A stretch of DNA of 64,000 bases, taken from Corallium rubrum. Its lineage: Eukaryota > Cnidaria > Anthozoa > Scleralcyonacea > Coralliidae. The position numbers were made by a program, and so were the translations under genes. A model generated the notes under the pieces. That model ran no database searches, had not been told where the DNA came from, and worked only from the letters and a program-made list of their open reading frames with translations. Positions 53,870 to 64,000 of this stretch are shown here, piece by piece (position 1 is the stretch's first letter; each line of letters begins with the position of its first letter). The stretch spans positions 3,849,099 to 3,913,098 of the forward strand of contig OZ036000.1 in NCBI GenBank assembly GCA_964035015.1, read 5' to 3'.

Positions 53870-54829
53870 GAGCTGGTGAGGTTCCCCTATAAACGGACGT
53901 CCAGCGTTGTTTGGACCATGCTTGATCGTGTCGGTTACAAGCCCTCAAAACAATATGCAGAAAACTATATAATTAATAAGTAATATGCTAATTATGTAAC
54001 TATATTAACCACAGCTTCAAGGTTTTCCTTATAAAGCATAAACTTTGAAGTCCTATAAACTTGGCCGGATTTTTAGAATTTGGAACACTTCGTCGAAAAT
54101 CGAAATTTCTTGGAACATTCGCAAATGCAACATTTCGCTAAAATTAAAGTGGGACGGACCATAAATGACTTATGAATTCGATCTATTGAAGATATACAAA
54201 AGCTTGAAAAAATACACAAAAATTAGTCGAGCCTGTAGTGTACTACCACCTTCACAAATTTGGAATCAGTTTATTAATTCAGATATTATTCTTTTTGTAT
54301 TTATGCAACACGTATTTCTTTCTCTGTTTTCTTTTATCTTGTTCATTTCGTCCAATTTTTTGCCCTGCCCCCCCCCCCCCCCCAACTTTTTTCTTTTGCC
54401 AATAATAGTACCAATAATGAAACTACTTTAGGATAAAGAACTGTAAATTGTTGGAAACTTAAACTTCCCAGTTTACACTACACTACACTATACTTGACCT
54501 TAGCCCTTAGGATATCTCACTTTTTAATTCGCAGAAAACGCCAAATACAGTTTTATAACAGTTTTATAACAGTTACGTGAAAAAGGTTTCACAATGTTTA
54601 AATAAAAGCATTAATAATTCATGAACCAAAAACAAAAGAAATTAACGTTTATTAATCAGTGCTTTGAAATCGAAGGAAAAGTACTAGTACTTTGAAATAA
54701 TGCAAAATAGGTTTTCAAAGTCTTGGGACTTTTCAAAAAGCACTCGGACTTTGAGTCTTTGAAATCCCGCTAAAGTCCTCCGTCTCGTATTTGAACTATA
54801 TAGTCACTCTTAACGAATGCAATGTCTCA
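53870..54829. other. Intergenic, AT-rich
   Basis: Upstream of the five-Ig gene. A C run lies at 54369-54384; otherwise no feature that I can support. Confidence 0.4.
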
Positions 54830-55690
54830 ATCCGGTACTAAAAAAAATAACAAACGACACCTTGTTTTCTCGCCATGTCTAGAATACACCAGATGTAGCC
54901 AGGGGGGGGGGGGGCACAGCTCCCCCCCTTTTGATATAAAACAACAGACATGTAACTACAAAACTGATGCAATATGCCACTGTGTCAGGAAATAAACTGT
55001 AAACAGTGTATTCAATCTACTGAGTGTATGCATTTTGAGTATCTATGTGACGTTTGCATGTTTTGAGTATTTTATATGACGTTTTTTAACCTTTAGAGTC
55101 TGTAAAATCTTCCTCCAAAAGCCAGGAAATGGCATTTCAGCGACTCTCGATTTCAAAATTTCCCGGGGGAGCATGTCCCCGGAATACACTACGGACTTAC
55201 CAGGGTCTCTGAAACACTATTTCCTGCATTTTGAGGCAAGTATTTATACGTAATCCAAAGGTCATAAATGACATAATTTTGTTGAAATCAAACCAGAACA
55301 TAGAATGATACACGTCAGAATATCTTTAGATTTATTTATAAACAAGTCGTAAATGTAAAAACAAGTTGGAGGGCATTTTGTATTGACCCTTAGTATTGTA
55401 CTTAAAAGCATATGCACGCCTGCTAAATATATAACACATTACTACCTTAAAACAATGTAACACCCCCACCCCCTACAATTTTCTCCACGGATTTAAACTT
55501 TTCACGAGAATGGTCTTGGAGACCATGGGGAGGGGGGGGCGGGGCGACCATCCCCCTCCCCCCTCCCCCCCCCCCTTGGCTACACCACCTCATTTGACTA
55601 ACGATTGTTCGACCTCTCCATCATGGAGCTCAGTGCCTCGCTCAGGAATGTCATCTACATCAAATACAAAGCAATACAAATAAAATACTA
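54830..55690. repeat. Duplicated segment (partner of 30650-30912), carrying insertions
   Basis: Homologous ends at 54830-54885, 55182-55200 and 55590-55690 enclose the MITE at 54890-55181 and further repeat sequence at 55200-55585, including the block shared with 22495-22640 and two G/C runs. Confidence 0.75.
54890..55181. mobile_element. hAT-type MITE (CAGATGTAGCCAGG end), right end missing
   Basis: Relative of 24150-24477 with exact 8-bp duplication GAATACAC at 54882-54889 and 55182-55189. The last 50 bp, including the right inverted end, are absent although the duplication is intact. Confidence 0.85.
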
Positions 55691-56165
55691 ACAAAAACAA
55701 AAACAACAACAACAAAAACAACGACAACAACAACGACAACAACAACAACAACGACAATGACAACAATGACAACGACGACAACAACAACGACAACAACAAC
55801 AACGATGACGACGACGACGACGACAACAACGATGATGACAACAACGATGATGACAACAACGACAACAACAACGACGACAACAACAACAACGATGACATTA
55901 ACAACGACAACAACAATGATAACGACAACAACAATGATAACGACAACAACGACAACGACGACAACAACAATACCACCACCAGCACCAACGACAACGACGA
56001 CAACAACAACAATGACGACAACAACAACGACAACGACAACGACGACAACAACAACAATAACAACAACGACAACTACGACGACGACAACAACGATAACAAC
56101 AATGACAACGACAACGACAACAATGACGACAATGACAACAACAAAACCATAACAAGGACAACGAT
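55690..56165. repeat. Trinucleotide array of AAC, GAC and GAT units
   Basis: About 475 bp of AAC, GAC and GAT triplets with few interruptions. Frames encoding poly-Thr, Ser/Leu or Cys/Arg are period artefacts. Confidence 0.97.
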
Positions 56166-56350
56166 AACAACCAAAGTCGAAAATTTCGTTCCCTTTGGCT
56201 TTGGCGATATGGTTATGCTAATTACATGACTGAAAACGTATATATATATCCGGTGTTAGCTGTGACGAATTCTTTCTTTCGAAGTTTAATCCGAATTAGG
56301 TCACAGTTTTCAGTGGGTACTGACATTGGAAGTTTTTTTGGAAAAGAATT

Positions 56351-59201
56351 ATGCGGCCTGGGCGTCCTCGAAAGGAGTTAGACTCTACGAGAGTACAAAG
56401 CTCACTTCGCGCGAACGTTCTAACCTTGGTGAGTTATTTGTATATACATATTATATTTATATTGATCATCATTAATAGATGACCTCTTAGCTTATTTTAA
56501 CGTGTGTTGTCTCTCCCAATGTCCACAGATTACCGACGACCTCAAAGCCGTAGGATGTCGAGCTACATGGAGGGTAAAAGACGACGACGTACAACTGGCT
56601 ACAAACCAGATTGCTTCGAAGAGATTGCAGCTTGATGAAGCGCTTTCTGCTATACACGGCGTGCAATTTTTCTTTTCGTGTGTTTCAAGCGTGTGTTCCA
56701 ATGCAAAAGAAGCGAAACGCAGTAACAAGACCCAAGAAGAACCTCCCATCGAGGAGAAAACATATCCGGCAATAGGATATTTCGTCGTTTACCGAAAAAC
56801 AGAGACGTGCAACGAGAACGCACTATTTGCTGCCCTGCATAATCAGGACGTGGAACCTAAGATTCGCACAATTAGAACCAGAGCGAGAACATCGGCGAAC
56901 AGGGTTATGGAAAAAGCTGCTCGGGAGCTGTTTCAAGTCCTGAAGGACCATAATAATCCGAGGATCGAAGAGATGGTCAACATGTCAAACACATACTGCT
57001 ATGATGAGTCCGTTATGAAATCGTCCGACGAAGACGACGACATGCAGCTACCAAGTCAACCGACGCATTTCCCCACAACCCCTTGTCGTCTGGTTGTAGT
57101 CAACCAACACGAATTCAACGACAAATTGCACACAGCCACAGCGATACTTCAAACAGACGGGCTGTTGGTAGAGATTGACCCGACAACAAACGTCAGCTTG
57201 GAAAAACCTTGCTTTTCTTCACAGAACGAAGTAGCGGCGACCATCACAAAGATTGAGAGGGTGATGAGGTTGTGCGATCACGCCCTTTGTCGTTCGCACG
57301 TCTACGCAAAACCACCAGAAGCCAAAATGACTTATTTAAAAATGATGGACGTCAAGAGTTACTTACATAAATTGTTAAGCAACGAAGCAACACGAAATCA
57401 AGTTTTAAGGCACTTCCAGGTGCTCGAAAAAATTCTTTCCCATCCCGCGTGCGAAATAATTGAACAGATAAAATTTGATCTGGACCTCATCGAAGTATCT
57501 AACGGGTTTTGCTTTTCCATATCATCGAGAACTTTCATAACCTGTCCAATACCAGAATCGAAACGTGGAACATTGTCGCCGAGAACGTTCCTCCCCTACG
57601 ACTGTACTACACCACCACAACCGCAGTTCTTCCGCGAAGGCATCTTAAACTCGTTCCAGGATACAGCAGTGAGAGTGAACTTCCTGAACAAAATGTATCA
57701 GTGCCTGATGCCTTCAAAAATGCCGCACAAGGTAAGGAAGCTTGTGGTAGCCGGACCAAAGGACTCGGGCAAGACATCATGGGCGTCTATCTTCCATCGC
57801 ATCATCCCCCCTGCATTTATCGCTTCTATCACCAACGAGCGCCAGTTCTCCGCAGCGATGATCAACGACGAAACACAACTGGTGCTTGTCGACGAATGGT
57901 CCGATCGCACGTTACAATCTGATCTCGCAAAGACCATCTTCCAAGGTGGGTGGCTAGTCACAGCCGTAAAGCATGAGGCACCTAGGTGCGTCATGAACAA
58001 CAGCCCGTTCTATATTACAACAAATCATGTTCCGAACTTTGGTAAAGAAGACGAGAACGTCAAACGGCGCATTGCAGTCTTCAATACAACATCTTTGCCG
58101 CAAACGTTACCAGGAGTGGATCGCTGGATTTTCGATCACGCGATGGACTGCGTGGCGTGGATGGCAGAAGAAATCAATTTAAACCACCACCACATCCAGT
58201 CACACGAGCTATGGTACGAGCCCGGAAACCCACGTGACGTCACCATCGAAAGCCACCAAGCGGTCGAGCTATTCGAAGGCAGTAAAATGCGACAAATTAC
58301 AAAGGCCGATCTCGAAGAAACAACCTGTCCACCTGAACATCCCGACCCTATACACAGAAGTTTTTTCGCAGAGTCAATGTGCCGGCGTTTTGCGCGGAAA
58401 AGACGTGCGAATCGTGCTATGCCCTGCAGTTACAACGACGTCGACGAGGCGTACGAATGCGAATCCCCGGGTTTTGACGTCTCTTTGGAAAGCAGCGGTG
58501 ATGACAATGTGAATCCCGATAACGATCCATTTTCCTTAAATCTAATTGAGCCATTTCGGATAAATCCTAACAGAGAACAGGCTTGTTCTTCTCTTGAAGT
58601 GACCACTGAGCCACACGCATCGTCGGGAGATTGGGACGAAACCGAAGAAGACCGACCAGCCGAACAGACTGCACAACCGACTTTGTCGACAGACGGGACA
58701 CACGAGGCGTCTTCTGGCTGCAGCCTGAACAGCGAAATTTATTGCGTAAAGGTTGCTCACCTAATACAATCCAAATTTGGTAAAAATGTGACGAGCGTCC
58801 ACGCATTGTCGTTCATAGAACGAAAAAGAAAAGCACTTTTGAAAAGAGACGAAAAGGAGAAGGCATTCTGGATCGAAGCAGATCCATCTATAGACGTGTG
58901 GATGCTAGTATTGGGCCTGCGACGGGATGTGTTTGACCTAAAGAATTTCGTTAGTAAGCATCCCGATATCCTTATGCACCTCGAGCGACTACGAGAAGTG
59001 GTAAAGGTTCTAGTTCCACCGTGTTGCTGTCCCGTGGTCAAGGCGTTAGGGGAATGCAGAAGAGAAGGGGAAAGGCCAGAACAAAACGAGGAAGAGGAAT
59101 CAGAAGAAGTACATGATGTCGACAGTCAGGGGCTAGAGCGTCGCCCGCAGCTTAGTTCCCAATCTTACTGGACAAAAGTTAAGGGATGGCGACCGTGGTG
59201 A
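56351..59201 (+). CDS. AT-hook-like protein with superfamily-3 helicase core
   Basis: Two exons: 56351-56428 (26 codons, phase 0, donor GTGAGT) and 56529-59201 (acceptor TGTCCACAG); 916 aa. Exon 1 begins MRPGRPRKEL, an AT-hook-like GRPRK. The C-terminal half has an SF3 ATPase: Walker A GPKDSGKTSW (about residue 435), Walker B LVLVDEW (Asp about 481), a B'-like WLVTAVKHEAP and motif C PFYITTN (about 519-525), followed by ENVKRRIAVF. SF3 helicases drive replication of parvo-, papilloma- and related small DNA replicons. I see no HUH endonuclease motif in the N-terminal half. A second globular region near 770-860 and an acidic C-terminus follow. The GC content is above that of its surroundings and the large exon is unbroken. 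Could be a domesticated viral or transposon gene, or a resident replicon gene. Confidence 0.8.
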
Positions 59202-59570
59202 CTAAACTGTAAAACATTTTATTTCTCTCGTTGTTGTTAATTAACTTTGACAGATTATCTGTACTAAACTGTAAATTATAATCGCCAACATTGTTTTGAA
59301 CAATCATACTGAACTGGTATTTACAGCGCGTAGCGAATATTTATCTAAATCACAGTTCTACTTCACATTGATTATGTCTCCCAGTTTATTTATACAAAAT
59401 AAGATCTTTCTCTATGGTATTTGATGTGACATTAAAAAGCGACCATATATGCCTTCATACTACACGATATACCATGTATGGGAAAGCCTGTTTTAAATAA
59501 ATTGGTTGAAATTTCAGATTAGACTCAAATTTCAAATTAGATTAGTGAATGAACTGGAGGATACCGAGAT

Positions 59571-60345
59571 AAAGTAGCCGGTGGTTTGCAATATATTATA
59601 ACGCTATTTAATTGATATTCATGACTACCGTCTTCCCGGCTACTAGTTAAAACCTCGTTAAATTGACCGGCTATTGACCGGCTACCATATGGAAACGACC
59701 GGCTATCGAGCTAAAGTAGCCGGTGGTTTGGAATATATTATAACGCTATTTAATTGATATTCATGACTACCGTCTTCCCGGCTACTAGTTAAAACCTTGT
59801 TACATTGACCGGCTATTGACCGGCTACCATATGGAAACGACCGGCTATCGAGCTAAAGTAGCCGGTGGTTTGGAATATATTATAACGCTACTTAATTGAT
59901 ATTCATAACTACCGTCTACCCGGCTACTAGTTCAAACCATGTTAAATTGACCGGCTACTGACCGGCTACCATATGGAAATGACCGGCTACCGAGCTAAAG
60001 TAGCCGGTGGTTTGGAATATATTATAACGCTATTTAATTGATATTCATAACTACCGTCTACCCGGCTACTAGTTCAAACCTTGTTAAATTCACCGGCTAT
60101 TGACCGGCTACCATATGGAAACGACTGGCTATCGAGCTAAAGTAGCCGGTGGTTTGGAATATATTATAACGCTATTTAATTGATATTCATGACTACCGTC
60201 TTCCCGGCTACTAGTTAAAACCTTGTTACATTGACCGGCTATTGACCGGCTACCATATGGAAACGACCGGCTATCGAGCTAAAGTAGCCGGTGGTTTGGA
60301 ATATATTATAACGCTATCTAATTGATATTCATACCCACCGTCTAT
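59571..60345 (+). repeat. 142-bp satellite, forward block (six units)
   Basis: The word AAAGTAGCCGGTGG recurs at 59571, 59713, 59855, 59997, 60139 and 60281: exactly 142 bp each time. Each unit has four CCGGCTA words and one TAGCCGG, a CATATGG palindrome and an AT-rich TATTATAACGC segment. Confidence 0.97.
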
Positions 60346-60670
60346 CCGGCTACCGACCGGCTACCATAGACGGTGGTTATGAATATCAATTAAATAGCGT
60401 TATAATGTATTCCAAACCACCGGCTACTTTAGCTCGGTAGCCGGTCGTTTCCATATGGTAGCCGGTCAGTAGCCAGTAAACTTAACAAGGTTTTAACTAG
60501 TAGCCGGGCAGACGGTAGTTATGAATATCAATTAAATAGCGTTATAATATATTCCAAACCACCGGCTACTTTAGCTGGGTAGCCGGTCGTTTCCATATGG
60601 TAGCCGCTCGGTAGCCGGTCAATTTAACAACGTTTTAACTAGTAGCCGGGTAGACGGTAGTTATGAATAT
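60346..60670 (-). repeat. 142-bp satellite, inverted block
   Basis: Two or more units in reverse orientation (CCACCGG at 60417 and 60559, 142 bp apart). The switch from the forward block happens around 60335-60375 without any other element between. Confidence 0.95.
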
Positions 60671-61519
60671 CAATTAAGCTACAGATCTAATTTACATATA
60701 TATTCTCTCTCATTAAATATAACCGTATTTTCTCAAAGAAAAACAGCGATTTTGACAGTGGGAACGCTTTGTTGAGATTCAGTAATCTGAAGTAAAAGTT
60801 AGGCACTAAATGCTATACCGTAAGGCCCACTCTCTTCAAGATGTGTACATTTGTGTTATGGAAAATTACGATTACCTTACCACCATACAATGGAACCATG
60901 AACCCTAACCCTAATCACAAACAGGGACAGTTTGTGGTATGGAAAATTACGATTACCTCACCACCATACAATGGAACCAAGAACCCTAACCCTAATCACA
61001 AACAGGGACAGTTTGTGGTATGGAAAATTACGATTACCTCACCACCATACAATGGAACCATGAACCCTAACCCTAATCACAAACCGGGGAAGCTTGTGGT
61101 ATGGTAAATTACGATTACCTCACCACCATACAATGGAACCATTGAACCCTAACCCTAATCACAAACCGGGAAAGCTTGTGGTATGGAAAATTACGATTAC
61201 CTCGCCACCGTACAATGGAACCACGAACCCTAACCCTAATCACAAATCGAGGACGTTTATGGCACGGTTTTTTTATTAGGGTTAGGGTTCATGGTTCCAT
61301 TGTATGGTGGTGAGGTAATCGTAATTTTCCATAACACAAATGTACACATCTTGAAGAGAGTGGGCGTTACGGTATAGCATTTAGTGCCTAACTTTTACTT
61401 CAGATTACTGAATCTCAACAAAGCGTTCCCACTGTCAAAATCGCTGTTTTTCTTTGAGAAAATACGGTTAGATTTAATGAGAGAGAATATATACGTAAAT
61501 TAGATCTGTAACTTAATTG
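60671..61519. repeat. Palindromic element E1 (arm X, 81-bp array, arm X reversed)
   Basis: The left arm X (AGCTACAGATCTAATTTAC to TTGTGTTATGG, 60677-60860) is repeated in reverse at 61325-61515. Between are five forward 81-bp units (starts 60861, 60942, 61023, 61104, 61186), a centre near 61240-61275, and one reversed unit. Each unit contains AACCCTAACCCTAA. Confidence 0.92.
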
Positions 61520-61915
61520 ATATTCATAACGACCGTCTACCCGGCTACTAGTTAAAACCTTGTTAAATTCACTGCCTACTGACCGGCTATCATATGGAAA
61601 CGACAGGCTACAGAGTGATTGTAGCCGGTGGTTTGGAATATATTATAACGCTATTTAATTGATATTCATAACTACCGTCTATCCGGCTACTAGTTCAAAC
61701 CTTGTTAAATTGACCGGCTACTGACCGGCTACCATATGGAAACGACCGGCTATCGAGCTAAAGTAGCCGGTGGTTTGGAATATATTATAACGCTATCTAA
61801 TTGATATTCATAACTACCGTCTACCCGGCTACTAGTTCAAACCTTGTTAAATTCACCGGCTACTGACCGGCTATCATATGGAAACGACCGGCTACAGAGT
61901 GATTGTAGCCGGTGG
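61519..61915 (+). repeat. 142-bp satellite, forward block
   Basis: GTAGCCGG at 61621, 61763 and 61905, again 142 bp apart. Two units carry GAGTGATTGTAGCC in place of GAGCTAAAGTAGCC. Confidence 0.95.
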
Positions 61916-62550
61916 GTCAGAACATATTAACTTCTTCATTGGAAATTGCACTTATTATATATCTATATCAATTTAGACTTTGACTACGAATGTCAAAACG
62001 TGTTATTCTTTAAAAAACTATCATTATAATCACTTGAAGTTCCTCAAAAAAAAAAAAAACTGCATAAAGTTTCTACTTTACTGCAGATCTCTGGAGTTTC
62101 GTTGTATGGAAAATTACGATTACCTCATCACCATACAATGGAACCATGAACCCTAACCCTAATAAAATAACCGTGGCATAAACGTCCTCGATTTGTGATT
62201 AGGTTTAGGGTTCATGGTTCCATTGTATGGTGATGAGGTAATCGTAATTTTCCATTCCACAAACTTTCCCCGGTTTGTGATTAGGGTTAGGGTTCATGGT
62301 TCCATTGTATGGTGGTGAGGTAATCGTAGTTTTCCATACCACAAGCTTTCCCAGTTTGTGATTAGGGTTAGGGTTCAATGGTTCCATTGTATGGTGGTGA
62401 GGTAATCGTAATTTTCCATACAACGAAACCCCAGAGATCTGCAGTAAAGTAGAAACTTTATGCAGTTTTTTTTTTTGAGGAACTTCAAGTGATAATAATG
62501 CCCGTTTTTTTAAACAATAACACGTTTTAACATTCGTAGTCAAAGTCTAA

Positions 62551-62632
<82 letters not shown>

Positions 62633-62690
62633 AGTGCATGCAATTTCCAATGAAGAAGTTAATATGTTCTGACCCACCGGCTACAATCAC
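61906..62690. repeat. Palindromic element E2 (arm Y, 81-bp units, arm Y reversed)
   Basis: Arm Y (GGGTCAGAACATATTAACTT to TTTCGTTGTATGG, 61915-62105) returns reversed at 62420-62675, where a TA tract of about 70 bp has expanded (62557-62628). Between are one forward and three reversed 81-bp units. Confidence 0.92.
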
Positions 62691-63075
62691 TCTGTAGCCG
62701 GTCGTTTCCATATGATAGCCGGTCAGTAGCCAGACAATTTAACAAGGTTTTAACTAGTTGCCGGATAGACGGCAGTTATGAATATCAATTAAGTAGCGTT
62801 ATAATATATTCCAAACCACCGGCTACTTTAGCTCGGTAGCCGGTCGTTTCCATATGGTAGCCGGTCAGTAGCCGGTCAATTTAACAAGGTTTGAACTCGT
62901 AGCCGGGTAGACGGTAGTTATGAATATCAATTAAATAGCGTTATAATATATTCCAAACCACCGGCTACTTTAGCTCGATAGCCGGTCGTTTCCATATGGT
63001 AGCCGGTCAATAGCCGGTCAATTTAACAAGGTTTTAACTAGTAGCCGGGTAGACGGTAGTTATGAATATCAATTA
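62672..63075 (-). repeat. 142-bp satellite, inverted block
   Basis: CCACCGG at 62674, 62816 and 62958, 142 bp apart, in reverse orientation. Confidence 0.95.
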
Positions 63076-64000
63076 AGCTACAGATCTAATTTACATATAT
63101 ATTCTCTCTCATTAAATATAACCGTATTTTCTCAAAGAAAAACAGCGATTTTGACAGTGGGAACGCTTTGTTGAGATTCAGTAATCTGAAGTAAAAGTTA
63201 GGCACTAAATGCTATACCGTAAGGCCCACTCTCTTCAAGATGTGTACATTTGTGTTATGGAAAATTACGATTACCTCACCACCATACAATGGAACCATGA
63301 ACCCTAACCCTAATAAAAAAACCGTGCCATAAACGTCCTCGATTTGTGATTAGGGTTAGGGTTCGTGGTTCCATTGTACGGTGGCGAGGTAATCGTAATT
63401 TTCCATACCACAAGCTTTCCCGGTTTGTGATTAGGGTTAGGGTTCAATGGTTCCATTGTATGGTGGTGAGGTAATCGTAATTTACCATACCACAAGCTTC
63501 CCCGGTTTGTGATTAGGGTTAGGGTTCATGGTTCCATTGTATGGTGGTGAGGTAATCGTAATTTTCCATAGCACAAACTGTCCCTGTTTGTGATTAGGGT
63601 TAGGGTTCATGGTTCCATTGTATGGTGGTGAGGTAATCGTAATTTTCCATACCACAAACTGTCCCTGTTTGTGATTAGGGTTAGGGTTCATGGTCCCATT
63701 GTATGGTGGTGAGGTAATCGTAATTTTCCATACCACAAGCTTCCCCGGTTTGTGATTAGGGTTAGGGTTCATGGTTCCATTGTATGGTGGTGAGGTAATC
63801 GTAATTTTCCATAGCACAAACTGTCCCTGTTTGTGATTAGGGTTAGGGTTCATGGTTCCATTGTATGGTGGTGAGGTAATCGTAATTTTCCATACAACGA
63901 AACCCCAGAGATCTGCAGTAAAGTAGAAACTTTATGCAGTTTTTTTTTTTGAGGAACTTCAAGTGATAATAATGCCCGTTTTTTTAAACAATAACACGTT
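63072..64000. repeat. Element E3 (arm X, centre, seven 81-bp units, arm Y reversed)
   Basis: Arm X at 63072-63262, one forward unit, the centre near 63312-63340 (ACCGTGCCATAAACGTCCTC), about seven reversed 81-bp units to 63890, then reversed arm Y to the window edge. Unlike E1 and E2 it joins X to Y, so it probably shows the original arrangement. Confidence 0.9.

Noticed and set aside
55590..56152. Long Ser/Leu, Thr and Cys/Arg open frames on both strands
   Set aside because: A trinucleotide array is open in all frames; no coding signal.

Overview
The window looks like nuclear DNA from an early-branching animal. Genes are split by GT-AG introns, coding content is low, and the sequence is packed with small inverted-repeat DNA transposons, microsatellites and minisatellites. 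A cnidarian, probably an anthozoan, fits best: the repeat family with CAACCTCGTACCCAGGG ends, hammerhead-like repeat spacers and a ZAD-like plus RecQ-like transposon are types I associate with corals and anemones. That is recollection, not a search result; a sponge cannot be excluded. No bacterial features, rRNA, tRNA or CRISPR were seen.

Layout. 0-10 kb: minus-strand exons of one or two unidentified host genes, running off the left edge, broken up by a nest of MITEs and a 19-bp minisatellite. 10.4-13.3 kb: a deleted DNA transposon with a ZAD-like zinc-finger exon (+) and a frameshifted RecQ-like helicase (-). 13.5-15.9 kb: nested hAT-type MITEs with exact 8-bp target duplications. 16.4-25.8 kb (+): a complete basigin/neuroplastin-like immunoglobulin receptor, 381 aa in 8 exons. 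26-32 kb: intergenic, with MITEs, TA arrays and a cluster of perfect heat-shock elements. 32.4-53.8 kb (-): a second, paralogous receptor with five Ig domains in 11 exons, tail-to-tail with the first. Its introns hold huge microsatellites and a Ty3/gypsy LTR retrotransposon that has identical LTRs, sits inside two older elements and is itself split by a 1-kb MITE. 54-56.2 kb: a segment duplicated from 30.7 kb and a trinucleotide array. 56.35-59.2 kb (+): a two-exon, 916-aa protein with an AT-hook-like N-terminus and a superfamily-3 helicase core. 59.5-64 kb: a higher-order array of exact 142-bp units rich in CCGGCTA and 81-bp units carrying telomere-like CCCTAACCCTAA.

How parts relate. The two receptors share exon phase, half-domain exon structure and a near-identical membrane segment, so they look like an inverted local duplication; convergent transcription may connect their 3' ends. 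The SF3 helicase gene lies about 350 bp from an iteron-like array. Helicases of this class act at iterated origins in small DNA replicons, so an unrecognised replicon-like or transposon-like unit at 56.3-64 kb is the best candidate for a new system here. The link rests only on proximity and motif content. The orientation switches in the right-hand array can be explained by one inversion of a simple head-to-tail array.

Exon models were built by eye from splice sites, phase and family resemblance. No transcript or database evidence was available.
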